A stretch of DNA of 64,000 nt, from assembly GCF_037042905.1 (NCBI RefSeq), contig NC_087249.1:8862001-8926000 (forward strand). Direction: 5' to 3'. Positions 38,982-52,205 of the stretch are shown in pieces. Origin of the DNA: Lytechinus pictus (lineage: Eukaryota; Echinodermata; Echinoidea; Temnopleuroida; Toxopneustidae). Every line of letters starts with the position of its first letter. Position 1 is the first letter of the stretch. A model generated the notes under the pieces. That model was not told the DNA's origin and ran no database searches. It was given only the letters and a program-made list of their open reading frames with translations. The position numbers and the translations under genes are program-made.

Positions 38982-40730
38982 TCTTCTTCTTCTTCTTCTT
39001 CCACAAAATCCCATTTGTTTAACACATGGTTTTTGTTAACTCTACCCTGGCTCCGTCCCTCATCCAAATTCATCCAAACTTTGTAGACATGTTGTCCAGC
39101 ATCCTTAGTTGTGCACCTCGTCTTCCATTTTCCAAAATCACTCATGCATGACCATCAAGGCGCCATTTTGTATATTTCAAGTCAATTTGCATACCATTAC
39201 TAATCTCGTCCTAACTCCCGCATAATGCATGCTACAAACTTCTAACAAATTGCTATAGATAGTCAAAGAGTTGTTCCATCATTTGCGACGTATAACCCGA
39301 CCTTCAAAATGCCATCTCCATGCCCTAAATTCAAATCCGAAATAGCCTTCCTTCAAAAACTTCATATTTATTGAAATGTAAAGTCAAAAAATCGTAAAAT
39401 GGCCATAACTTTCTTGTTTTTATTCAATTCGAGCTCATATTTTCAGGAATTAATACAGGCAACATATTATACTTACGAGTCAGTTTTCACGCATCATTGA
39501 TTTTCCGGTATTGAAATAGCGCCCTCTAAAGTTTCAAAAACGCTTACGTTTGAATGCTCCTCATTGCGTCATGCATGGCCAAACCCGTACCCTTTTTTAG
39601 ATTTAGGGTGTTCAAGATATGCCCTTTCATGCCATTTAGAAAAATATATACCTTACAGCTGACGAAATATCTGAAAAATGCCTCCGAAAATCAGCAAAAT
39701 ACGCAAAAATGCACTATAATGCCAGCACAACTTCAACTTGCTCTTATTTCCTTATTATTGAAGCTTATCCTTTCTAACTTGGCAGATATGAGTATTGATA
39801 TATACTTTAACCGTTCGTCAACCCTTTGTGACATAAACTGACATAGAGCTGACGTCAGCTTAAAATTATTGTGAAAAACTGTCATTTTTAATGTCTTTCT
39901 TTTTATGGCATTTACTTCCGGTCTATTGCTTGCACACACATAAAAGGGGTATCAATGTCACCGCACGGACAAGCTCTTTCCACTGATACCAAATACGACA
40001 TAGGTTACAACAGAAAATTTCAAGATAAGCCAATCTGAACACATGGTATACTACTCAAAATGCACACATCATCAACAACAGAATTGTACACAATGTCTAT
40101 GGCATAACGTATTATGCATGCATATCGTTCTGATACGTACTTTACACTGAGTTACGTTAATGAACTGTCACGGAAATTTGTATGCTTATTCATATCACTC
40201 TCTCTGTGTCTTTCTCTCCCTTCTCTCTCTTCGTTGAGCGGCCATATGGTCTAAAAATGGACGAAATCTGTTTGACTCGAGAATGTAACTTGCTATGGAG
40301 GGCAAAATGTACCAAAATCCTGTTTGATTAACATGTAGTTTTTGTAAGTCCTCCCCTGACTCCGCTCCTCATCCAAATTCATTCCGATTTGGTAGACATG
40401 TTGTCCATGATCAATTATTGTGTATCTCTTATTTCATTTTCTAAAATCATTCATGCATGACAGTGCATGCGCCATTTTGAGTGAGTGACATCATCATCTC
40501 TCTCATTTGGATGTAACTGGCTCGTTCATATAACTATTTTGTTAAAAATAAGCGAAACTTTGAAATGTCAAAACTTTCTTATTTTACATCCGATTTTGAT
40601 GAAATTTTCAGCATTGTGCTTGTCTGATTTTTCCCCATTGATTCGAATGAACATTTTTCTGAGGTGGACTTGACCTTTCAATCAGACGCGTCAATGCATG
40701 CACATCGTTCTGAAACGATTGCAGTTCTAG
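38982..40730 (+). repeat. Array unit 16, long subtype (reference unit)
   Basis: This is a full-length unit without minisatellite; its parts are listed under the array entry. The 95-codon frame at 39554-39841 is intact. It duplicates unit 9 at an offset of 12397 bp. Confidence 0.9.
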
Positions 40731-42299
40731 TCTTCTTCTTCTTCTTCTTCCACAAAATCCCATTTGTTTAACACATGGTTTTTGTTAGCTCTGCCCTGGC
40801 TCTGTCCCTCATCCAAATTCATCCAAACTTTGTAGACATGTTGTCCAGCATCCCTAGTTGTGCCCCTTGTCTTCCTTTTTCCAAAATCACTCATGCATGA
40901 CCATCTAGGCGCCATTTTGTAAATTTCAAGTCCATTTGCATACCATTACTAATCTCGTCCTAACTCCCGCATCCTGCATGCTACAAACTTCTAACAAATT
41001 GCTATAGATAGTCAAAGAGTTGCTCCATCATCTGCGACGTATAACCTGACCTTCAAAATGCCATCTTCATGCCCTAAATTCAAATCCGAAATAGCCTTCC
41101 TTTAAAAACGTCACATTTATTGAAATGTAAAGTCAAAAAATCGTAAAATGGCCATAACTTGATTTTTTTTATTCATTTCGAGCTCATATTTTAAGGAATT
41201 GATACTTGTACCATATCATACTTACGACTTAGTTTTCACGCATCACTGAATTTTCGTTACTGAAATAGCGCCCTCTAAAGTTTCAAAAACGCTTATCTTT
41301 GAATGCTCCTCATTTCGTCATGCATGGCCAAACCCGTACCCTTTTTTAGATTTAGGGTGTTCAAGATATGCTCTTTCATGCCATTTAGAAAAATATATAC
41401 CTTACCGCTGACAAAATATCTGAAAAATGCTCCCGAAAATCAGCAAAATACGCAAAAATGCACTATAATGCCAGCACAACTTCAACTTGCTCTTATTTCC
41501 TTATTATTGAAGCTTATCCTTTCTAACTTGGCAGATATGAGTATTGATATATACTTCAACCGTTCGTCAACCTTTTGTAACAGAAACTGACAAAAATCTG
41601 ACGTCAGCTTAAAATTATTGTGCAAAACCTTCATTTTTAATGTTTTTCTTTATATGGCATTTACTTCCGGTCTATTGCTTGAGCACAAATAAAAGGGGTA
41701 TCAATGTCACCGCATTTGAATGCTCTTTCCAGTGATACCAAATATAACATAGGTTACAACAGAAAATTTCAAGATAAGCCAATCTGAACACATGGTATAC
41801 TACTCAGAATGCACACATTATCAACAACAGAATTGTACACAATGTCTATGGCATAACGTATTATGCATGCACATCGTTCTGCTATGTACTTTACACTGAG
41901 TTACGTTAATGAACTGTCAGGGAAATGTGTATGCTTATCCATATCATTCCGATTTGGTAGACATGTTGTCCATGATGCATTATTGTGTACCTCTTATTTC
42001 ATTTTCTAAAATCATTCATGCATGACAGTGCATGCACCATTTTGAGTGAGTGACATCATCATCTCTCTCATTTGCATGTAACTGGCTCGTTCATAATTAA
42101 AACTATTTTGTTAGAAATAAGCGAAACTTTGAAATGTCATAACTTTCTTATTTTAAATCCGATTTTGATGAAATTTTCAGCATTTCGCTTGTCTGATTTT
42201 TCCCTATTGATTCAAATCAACATTTTTCTGAGGTAGACTTGACCTTTCAATCAGACGCGTCAATGCATGCACATCGTTCTGAAACGATTGCAGTTCTAG
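40731..42299 (+). repeat. Array unit 17, short subtype
   Basis: It duplicates unit 10 at an offset of 12397 bp. The 95-codon frame at 41303-41590 is intact. The CTAG end at 42296-42299 is followed directly by the minisatellite. Confidence 0.9.
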
Positions 42300-42425
42300 T
42301 TGCATTGACGCCCAACGGCGACAATGCATTGTTCTTGTTCCGTATTCCTATTCCGTCGTCTTCTTTGCATTGACGCCCAACGGCGACAATGCATTGTTCT
42401 TGTTCCGTATTCCTATTCCGTCGTC
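42300..42425 (+). repeat. 60-bp minisatellite, 2 copies (unit 18)
   Basis: Copies start at 42301 and 42366, both with the CAAC loop. Confidence 0.9.
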
Positions 42426-44166
42426 TTCTTCTTCTTCTTCTTCCACAAAATCCCATTTGTTTAACACATGGTTTTTGTTAGCTCTGCCTTGGCTCCGTCC
42501 CTCATCCAAATTCATCCAAACTTGGTAGACATGTTGTCCAGCATCCATAGTTGTGCACCTCGTCTTCCTTTTTTCAAAATCACTCATGCATGACCATCTA
42601 GGCGCCATTTTGTAAATTTCAAGTCCATTTGCATACCATTACTAATCTCGTCCTAACTCCCGCATCCTGCATGCTACAGACTTCTAACAAATTGCTATAG
42701 ATAGTCAAAGAGTTGCTCGATCATCTGCGATGTATAACCTGACCTTCAAAATGCCATCTTCATGCCTTAAATTCAAATCCGAAATAGCCTTCCTTCAAAA
42801 ACTTCATATTTATTGAAATGTAAAGTCAAAAAATCCTAAAATGGCCATAACTTTCTTGTTTTTATTCATTTTGAACTCATATTTTCAGGAATTGATATTG
42901 GTACCATATCATACATATTAGTAAGTTTTCACGCATCATTGACCTTCCGTTTTTGAAATAGCGCCCTCTAAAGTCTGAAAAACGCTTACCTTTGAATGCT
43001 CCTCATTGCGTCATGCATGGCCAAACCCGTACCCTTTTTTAGATTTAGGGTGTTCAAGATATGCCCTTTCATGCCATTTAGAAAAAAATATACCTTACCA
43101 CTGACGAAATATCTGAAAAATGCTCCCGAAAATCAGCAAAATACGCAAAAATGCACTATAATGCCAGCACAACTTCAACTTGCTCTTATTTCCTTATTAT
43201 TGAAGCTTATCCTTTCTAACTTGGCAGATATGAGTATTGATATATACTCTAACCGTTCGTCAACCTTTTGTAACAGAAACTGACAAAAATCTGACGTCAG
43301 CTTAAAATTATTGTGCAAAACCTTCATTTTTAATGTCTTTCTTTATATGGCATTTACTTCCGGTCTATTGCTTGAGCACAAATAAAAGTGGTATTAATGT
43401 CACCGCATTGGAATGCTCTTTCCAGTGATACCAAATATGACATAGGTTACAACAGAAAATTTCAAGATAAGCCAATCTGAACAAATGGTATACTGCTCAG
43501 AATGCACACATTATCAATAACATAATTGTATACAATGTCTATGGCATAACGTATTATGCATGCACATCGTTCTGCTATGTACTTTACACTGAGTTACGTT
43601 AATGAACTGTCAGGGAAATTTGTAGCTTATTCATATCACTCTCTCTGTGTCTTTCTATCCCTTCTCTCTCTTTGTTGAGCGGCCAATTTGTCTAAAAATT
43701 GACGAAATCTGTTTGACTCGAGAATGTTACTTCCTATGGAGGGTACAATGTACCAAAATCAACTTTGATTAACATGTAATTTTTGTTAGTCCTCCCCTGC
43801 CTCCGCTCCTCATCCAAATTCATTCCGATTTGGTAGACATGTTGTCCATGATGCATTATTGTGTACCTCTTATTTCATTTTCTAAAATCATTCATGCATG
43901 ACAGTGCATGCGCCATTTTGAGTGACTGACATCATCATCTCTCTCATTTGGACGTAACTGGCTCGTTCATATAACTATTTTGTTAAAAATAAGCGAAACT
44001 TTGAAATGTCATAACTTTCTTATTTTACATCCGATTTTGATGAAATTTTGAGCATTGTGCTTGTCTGATTTTTTCCCTATTGATTCCAATCAAGATTTTT
44101 CTGAGGTGGACTTGACCTTTCAATCAGACGCGTCAATGCATGCACATCGTTCGGAAACGATTGCAG
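42300..44166 (+). repeat. Array unit 18, long subtype, 3' terminus deleted
   Basis: Two minisatellite copies (42301 and 42366). The 95-codon frame at 42996-43283 is intact. The unit ends at GCAGTT. The CTAG and the following TTC tract are missing, and sequence passes straight to GTTTAACACATGG of unit 19, so a small deletion fused the two units. Confidence 0.9.
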
Positions 44167-45879
44167 TTGTTTAACACATGGTTTTTGTTAGCTCTGCCCT
44201 GGCTCCGTCCCTCATCCAAATTCATCCAAACTTTGTAGACATGTTGTCCAGCATCCCTAGTTGTGCCCCTCGTCTTCATTTTTCCAAAATCACTCATGCA
44301 TGACCATCTAGGCGCCATTTTGTAAATTTCAGTCCATTTGCATACCATTACTAATCTCGTCCTAACTCCCGCATCCTGCATGCTACAAACTTCTAACAAA
44401 TTGCTATAGATAGTCAAAGAGTTGCTCCATCATCTGCGACGTATAACCTGACCTTCAAAATGCCATCTTCATGCCCTAAATTCAAATCCGAAATAGCCTT
44501 CCTTCAAAAACGTCACATTTATTGAAATGTAAAGTCAAAAAATCGTAAAATGGCCATAACTTTATTGTTTTTATTCATTTCGAGCTCATACTTTTAGGAA
44601 TTGATACTGGTACCATATCATACTTACGAGTCAGTTTTCACGCATCACTGAATGTCCGTTACTGAAATAGCGCCCTCTAAAGTTTCAAAAACGCTTATCT
44701 TTGAATGCTCCTCATTTCGTCATGCATGGCCAAACCCGTACCCTTTTTTAGATTTAGGGTGTTCAAGATATGCTCTTTCATGCCATTTAGAAAAATATAT
44801 ACCTTACCGCCGACAAAATATCTGAAAAATGCTCCCGAAAATCAGCAAAATACGCAAAAATGCACTATAATGCCAGCACAACTTCAACTTGCTCTTATTT
44901 CCTTATTATTGAAGCTTATCCTTTCTGACTTGGCAGATATGAGTATTGATATATACTCTAACCGTTCGTCAACCTTTTGTAACAGAAACTGACAAAAATC
45001 TGACGTCAGCTTAAAATTATTGTGCAAAACCTTCATTTTTAATGTTTTTCTTTATATGGCATTTACTTCCGGTCTATTGCTTGAGCACAAATAAAAGTGG
45101 TATCAATGTCACCGCATTTGAATGCTCTTTCCAGTGATACCAAATATGACATAGGTTACAACAGAAAATTTGAAGATAAGCCAATCTGAACACATGGTAT
45201 ACTACTCAGAATGCACACATTATCAACAACAGAATTGTACACAATGTCTATGGCATAACGTATTATGCATGCACATCGTTCTGCTATGTACTTTACACTG
45301 AGTTACGTTAATGAACTGTCAGGGAAATGTGTATGCTTATTCATATCACTCTCTCTGTGTCTTTCTCTCCCTTCTCTCTCTTTGTTGAGCGGCCATGGTC
45401 AAAAAATGGACGAAATATGTTTGACTCGAGAATGCAACTTCCTATGGTGGGCACAATGTACCAAAATCCACTTTGATTAACATGTAATTTTTGTTAGTCC
45501 TCCCCTGCCTCCGCTCCTCATCCAAATTCATTCCGATTTGGTAAACATGTTGTCCATGATGCATTATTGTGTGCCTCTTATTTTATTTTCTAAAATCATT
45601 CATGCATGACAGTACATGCGCCATTTTGAGTGAGTGACATCATCATCTCTCTCATTTGGATGTAACTGGCTCGTTCATATAACTCTTTTGTTAAAAATAA
45701 GCGAAACTTTGAAATTTCATATCTTTCTTATTTTACATCCGATTTTGATGAAATTTTAAGCATTGTGCTTGTCTGATTTTTCCCTATTGATTCGAATCAA
45801 CATTTTTCTGAGGTGGACTTGACCTTTCAATCAGACGCGTCAATGCATGCACATCGTTCTGAAACGATTGCAGTTCTAG
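44167..45879 (+). repeat. Array unit 19, long subtype, 5' start deleted
   Basis: It lacks the TTC tract and the first bases of domain A. The 95-codon frame at 44705-44992 is intact. Its first part matches unit 2. The CTAG end is at 45876-45879. Confidence 0.9.
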
Positions 45880-46020
45880 TTGCATTGACGCCCAACGGCG
45901 ACAATGCATTGTTCTTGTTCCGTATTCCTATTCCGTCGTCTTCTTCTTCTTCTTCTTCTTTGCATTGACGCCCACTGGCGACAATGCATTGTTCTTGTTC
46001 CGTATTCCTATTCCGTCGTC
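45880..46020 (+). repeat. 60-bp minisatellite, 2 copies (unit 20)
   Basis: Copies start at 45881 (CAAC loop) and 45961 (CACT loop), separated by an expanded TTC linker. Confidence 0.9.
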
Positions 46021-47596
46021 TTCTTCTTCTTCTTCTTCTGCTTCTTCCACAAAATCCCATTTGTTTAACACATGGTGTTTGTTAGCTCTGCCCTGGCTCC
46101 GTCCCTCATCCAAATTCATCCAAACTTGGTAGACGTGTTGTCCAGCATCCCTAGTTGTGCCCCTCGTCTTCCTTTTTTCAAAATCACTCATGCATGACCA
46201 TCTAGGCGCCATTTTGTAAATTTCAAGTCCATTTGCATACCATTACTAATCTCGTCCTAACTCCCGCATCCTGCATTCTACAGACTTCTAACAAATTGCT
46301 ATAGATAGTCAAAGAGTTGTTCCATCATTTGCGACGTATAACCTGACCTTCAAAATGCCATCTTCATGCCCTAAATTCAAATCCGAAATAGCCTTCCTTC
46401 AAAAACGTCATATTTATTGAAATGTAAAGTCAAAAAATCGTAAAATGGCCATAACTTTCTTGTTTTTATTCATTTCGAGCTCATATTTTCAGGAATTGAT
46501 ACTGGTACCATATCATACATAGGAATTAGTTTTCACGCTTCACTGAATTTCCGTTACTGAAATAGCGCCCTCTAAAGTTTCAAAAACGCTTATCTTTGAA
46601 TGCTCCTCATTTCGTCATGCATGGCCAAACCCGTACCCTTTTTTAGATTTAGGGTGTTCAAGATATGCTCTTTCATGCCATTTTGAAAAATATATACCTT
46701 ACTGCTGACAAAATATCTGAAAAATGCTCCCGAAAATCAGCAAAATACGCAAAAATGCACTATAATGCCAGCACAACTTCAACTTGCTCTTATTTCCTTA
46801 TTATTGAAGCTTATCCTTTCTAACTTGGCAGATATGAGTATTGATATATACTTCAACCGTTCGTCAACCTTTTGTAACAGAAACTGACAAAAATCTGACG
46901 TCAGCTTAAAATTATTGTGCAAAACCTTCATTTTTAATGTTTTTCTTTATATGGCATTTACTTCCGGTCTATTGCTTGAGCACAAATAAAAGGGGTATCA
47001 ATGTCACCGCATTTGAATGCTCTTTCCAGTGATACCAAATATGACATAGGTTACAACAGAAAATTTCAAGATAAGCCAATCTGAACACATGGTATACTAC
47101 TCAGAATGCACACATTATCAACAACAGAATTGTACACAATGTCTATGGCATAACGTATTATGCATGCACATCGTTCTGCTATGTACTTTACACTGAGTTA
47201 CGTTAATGAACTGTCAGGGAAATGTGTATGCTTATCCATATCATTCCGATTTGGTAGACATGTTGTCCATGATGCATTATTGTGTACCTCTTATTTCATT
47301 TTCTAAAATCATTCATGCATGACAGTGCATGCACCATTTTGAGTGAGTGACATCATCATCTCTCTCATTTGCATGTAACCGGCTCGTTCATAATTAAAAC
47401 TATTTTGTTAGAAATAAGCGAAACTTTGAAATGTCATAACTTTCTTATTTTAAATCCGATTTTGATGAAATTTTCAGCATTGCGCTTGTCTGATTTTTCC
47501 CTATTGATTCAAATCAACATTTTTCTGAGGTAGACTTGACCTTTCAATCAGACGCGTCAATGCATGCACATCGTTCTGAAACGATTGCAGTTCTAG
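45880..47596 (+). repeat. Array unit 20, short subtype, two minisatellite copies, frame broken
   Basis: After its minisatellite it follows unit 5 at an offset of 26205 bp, including the same TGA in the 95-codon frame (start 46600, stop 46684-46686). The CTAG end is at 47593-47596. Confidence 0.9.
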
Positions 47597-49359
47597 TCTT
47601 CTTCTTCTTCTTCTTCTTCTTCCACAAAATCCCATTTGTTTAACACATGGTTTTTGTTAGCTCTGCCCTGGCTCCGTCCCTCATTCAAATTCATCCAAAC
47701 TTGGTAGACATGTTGTCCAGCATCCCTAGTTGTGCCCCTTGTCTTCTTTTTTCCAAAATCACTCATGCATGACCATCTAGGCGCCATTTTGTAAATTTCA
47801 AGTCCATTTGCATACCATTACTAATCTCGTCCTAACTCCCGCATCCTGCATGCTACAGACTTCTAACAAATTGCTATAGATAGTCAAAGAGATGCTCTAT
47901 CATCTGCGACGTATAACCTGACCTTCAAAATGCCATTTTCATGCCCTAAATTCAAATCCGAAATAGCCTTCCTTCAAAAACGTCATATTTATTGAAATGT
48001 AAAGTCAAAAAATCGTAAAATGGCCATAACTTTCTTGTTTTTATTCATTTCGAGCTCATATTTTTAGGAATTGATACTGGTACCATATCATACATAGGAA
48101 TTAGTTTTCACGCATCACTGAATTTCCGTTACTGAAATAGCGCCCTCTAAGGTTTCAAAAACGCTTATCTTTGAATGCTCCTCATTGCGTCATGCATGGC
48201 CAAACCCGTACCCTTTTTTAGATTTAGGGTGTTCAAGATATGCCCTTTCATGCCATTTAGAAAAAAATATACCTTACCGCTGACGAAATATCTGAAAAAT
48301 GTTCCCGAAAATCAGCAAAATACGCAAAAATGCACTATAATGCCAGCACAACTTGAACTTGCTCTTATTTCCTTATTATTTAAGTTTATCCTTTCTAACT
48401 TGGCAGATATGAGTATTGATATATACTTCAACCGTTCGTTAACCTTTTGTGACAGAAATTGACATAGAGCTGACGTCAGCTCAAAATTATTGTGCAAAAC
48501 TGTAATTTTTAATGTCTTTCTTTATATGGCATTTACTTCCGGTCTATTGCTTGCGCAAACATAAAAGTGGTATCAATGTCACCGCATTGGAATGCCCTAT
48601 CCAGTGATACCAAATACGACATAGGTTACAACAGAAAATTTCAAGATAAGCCAATCTGAACACATGGTATACTACTCACAGTGCACACATTATCAACAAC
48701 AGAATTGTACACAATGTCTATGGCATAACGTATTATGCATGCACATCGTTCTGCTATGTACTTTACACTGAGTTACGTTAATGAACTGTCAGGGAAATGT
48801 GTATGCTTATTCATATTACTCTCTGTGTCTTTCTCTCCCTTCTCTCTCTTTTATTTGAGCGGCCATATGGTCTAAAAATGGCCCAATGGACGAAATCCTT
48901 TTGACTTGAGAATGTAACTTCCTATGGAGGACAAAATGTACCAAAATCCACTTTGATTAACATGTAATTTTTGTTAGTCCTCCCCTGCCTCCGCTTCTCA
49001 TCCAAATTCATTCCGATTTGGTAGACATGTTGTCCATGATGCATTATTGTGTACCTCTTATTTCATTTTCTAAAATCATTCATGCATGACAGTGCATGCA
49101 CCATTTTGAGTGAGTGACATCATCATCTCTCTCATTTGGATGTAACTGGCTCGTTCATATCACTCTTTTGTTAAAAATAAGCGAAACTTTGAAATGTCAT
49201 AACTTTCTTTTTTTACATCCGATTTTGATGAAATTTTCAGCATTGTGCTTGTCTGATTTTTCCCTATTGATTCAAATCAACATTTTTCTGAGGTGGACTT
49301 GACCTCTAAATCAGACGCGTCAATGCATGCACATCGTAATGAAACGATTGCAGTTCTAG
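47597..49359 (+). repeat. Array unit 21, long subtype
   Basis: It starts with TTC repeats. The 95-codon frame at 48175-48462 is intact. The pre-domain-B stretch is of the TTTTATTTGAGCGG type. The CTAG end is at 49356-49359. Confidence 0.9.
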
Positions 49360-51115
49360 TCTTCTTCTTCTGCTTCTTCCACAAAATCCCATTTGTTTAA
49401 CACATGGTGTTTGTTAGCTCTGCCCTGGCTCCGTCCCTCATCCAAATTCATCCAAACTTGGTAGACATGTTTTCCAGCATCCCTAGTTGTGCCCCTCGTC
49501 TTCCTTTTTTCAAAATCACTCATGCATGACCATCTAGGCGCCATTTTGTAAATTTCAAGTCCATTTGCATACCATTACTAATCTCGTCCTAACTCCCGCA
49601 TCCTGCATTCTACAGACTTCTAACAAATTGCTATAGATAGTCAAAGAGTTGTTCCATCATTTGCGATGTATAACCTGACCTTCAAAATGCCATCTTCATG
49701 CCCTAAATTCAAATCCGAAATAGCCTTCCTTCAAAAACTTCATATTTATTGAAATGTAAAGTCAAAAAATCGTAAAATGGCCATAACTTTCTAGTTTTTA
49801 TTCAATTCGAGCTCAAATTTTCAGGAATCAATACTGGCAACATATCATACATACGAGTCAGTTTTCACGCATCATTGACCTTCCGGTATTGAAATAGCGC
49901 CCTCTAAAGTTTCAAAAAAGCTTACCTTTGAATGATCCTCATTGGGTCATGCATGGCCAAACCCGTACCCTTTTTTAGATTTAGGGTGTTCAAGATATGC
50001 CCTTTCATGCCATTTAGAAAAATATATACCTTACCACTGACGAAATATCTGAAAAATGCTCCCGAAAATCAGCAAAATACGCAAAAATGCACTATAATGC
50101 CAGCACAACTTCAACTTGCTCTTATTTCCTTATTATTGAAGTTTATCCTTTCTAACTTGGCAGATATGAGTATTGATATATACTTCAACCGTTCGTTAAC
50201 CTTTTGTGACAGAAACTGACATAGAGCTGACGTCAGCTCAAAATTATTGTGCAAAACTGTCATTTTTAATGTCTTTCTTTATATGGCATTTACTTCCGGT
50301 CTATTGCTTGCGCACAAATAAAAGTGGTATCAATGTCACCGCATTGGAATGTTCTTTCCAGTGATACCAAATACGACATAGGTTACAACAGAAAATTTCA
50401 AGATAAGTCAATCTGAACACATGGTATACTTCTCACAATGCACACATTATCAACAACAGAATTGTACTCAATGTCTATGGCATAACGTATTATGCATGCA
50501 CATCGTTCTGCTATGTACTTTACACTGAGTTACGTTAATGAACTGTCAGGGAAATGTGTATGCTTATTCATATTACTCTCTGTGTCTTTCTCTCCCTTCT
50601 CTCTCTTTTTTTTGAGCGGCCATATGGTCTAAAAATGGCCCAATGGACGAAATCCTTTTGACTTGAGAATGTAACTTCCTATGGAGGGCAAAATGTACCA
50701 AAATCCACTTTGATTAACATGTAATTTTTGTTAGTCTTCCCCTGCCTCCGCTCCTCATCCAAATTCATTCCGATTTGGTAGACATGTTGTCCATGATGCA
50801 TTATTGTGTACCTCTTATTTCATTTTCTAAAATCATTCATGCATGACAGTGCATGCACCATTTTGAGTGAGTGACATCATCATCTCTCTCATTTGGATGT
50901 AACTGGCTCGTTCATATAACTCTTTTGTTAAAAATAAGCGAAACTTTGAAATGTCATAACTTTCTTTTTTTACATCCGATTTTGATGAAATTTTCAGCAT
51001 TGTGCTTGTCTGATTTTTCCCTATTGATTCAAATCAAAATTTCTATGAGGTGGACTTGACCTCTAAATCAGACACGTCAATGCATGCACATCGTAATGAA
51101 ACGATTGCAGTTCTG
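49360..51115 (+). repeat. Array unit 22, long subtype, interrupted at its 3' terminus
   Basis: The 95-codon frame at 49932-50219 is intact. The unit reads through the hairpin to GCAGTTCTG and is then interrupted by the 5.68-kb insertion. The expected CTAG reappears at 56793-56796 on the other side. Confidence 0.9.
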
Positions 51116-51385
51116 GGGCCCGTTTCATAAAACTTTTGACTTGCAACTGTAACATCTCCCATATCTATGGCAAATCTTGTTATTGCAATGGCAACTTGTC
51201 ATAGTTGCAAATATCCGTTTCATAAAAGCTATGACAAATTGTTATCGTAAATAAAAATAAATAAATGAAAAATAGTTCGTGAACGAGCCTGATTTGCAGC
51301 TAACAGTCGGTTTTTTTCTTCACACACGTCGTCTGCGATAAAATTTTGATGGTGACAGAATTGAAGTAAAATTTGAATCGGAGAT
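51116..51385 (+). other. Possible non-coding first exon inside the 5.68-kb element
   Basis: A strong consensus donor, GTAAGT, begins at 51386 after GGAGAT, while no long frame precedes it. Together with the acceptors downstream this suggests a 5' untranslated exon ending at 51385. Its start is unknown and may lie anywhere from the element's left end onward. Confidence 0.3.
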
Positions 51386-52162
51386 GTAAGTACTTTCTAA
51401 TTATTGTATTTATTCAATTATTACATCATTTGATAAAGTAATAAATAAATCACTTCCGAAAGAATGACATTGATAATACATATCATATTTCCATCGTTTT
51501 CTACGAGGTAAACATGCATTTTGCCCGGGGATATCGTGGAGGCATCATCGAGATGCCGAGTGGTCGCTATCCCGGAGCTTCGGCGTAGTACACGGCAGTA
51601 GTGTTGATGTGTGTGGGGTGGAGCTCGAATGAGCGGCGTTGCGACTTTAGTTGCATCTGTCTTTCTTTCTGACTTTAGTCTTTAATTACCTAATTCAGTG
51701 CGATATGTGAACAGCTGTGTGAGAGTGAGCCTTTATTTTTTTGTGGCTTGGGTTGTTGTGGGCGACAAAAATACAGTCAAGTCTCGAGGAGCATTGATGG
51801 GTGTTGATAGGTGTTCACGCTCATGTTTGGCTTTGGCATATTTTTTTTTTTTTTTTTTTTTTTTTTTGGGGGGGGGGGTGACTGTCACAAATATTGTACT
51901 CTGTAACTGTGAGGGATTGTTTTTCTTATAGTTTTCAGGGGGGGGGTGGGTGGCTTGCGAGTATAAACAGTTTGGTGGCCAGACAGTAATAAAAAAAAAG
52001 GCAAAAAAATTTTTTTGTTGAAAGCTGTGAGTCAGTTAGCAAAAATTTGGGCCTTTTTTAGAGGATCTAAGACAGTACTTCTAGATCTAGACTCTATACA
52101 AAATCTGATTTTGTGATAGATTTCGAGTAACCCAGGCAACTGCGGCCCGCTGTACGGGCTGC

Positions 52163-52205
52163 AGCCCAGGAGCTGTCCGTGTATTACACGGACAGCTCCT
52201 GGGCT
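52163..52205. repeat. Perfect 43-nt palindrome
   Basis: The arms are 21 bp each (AGCCCAGGAGCTGTCCGTGT plus A, and its exact reverse complement) around a single T. It would form an unbroken hairpin in either strand. Confidence 0.95.
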
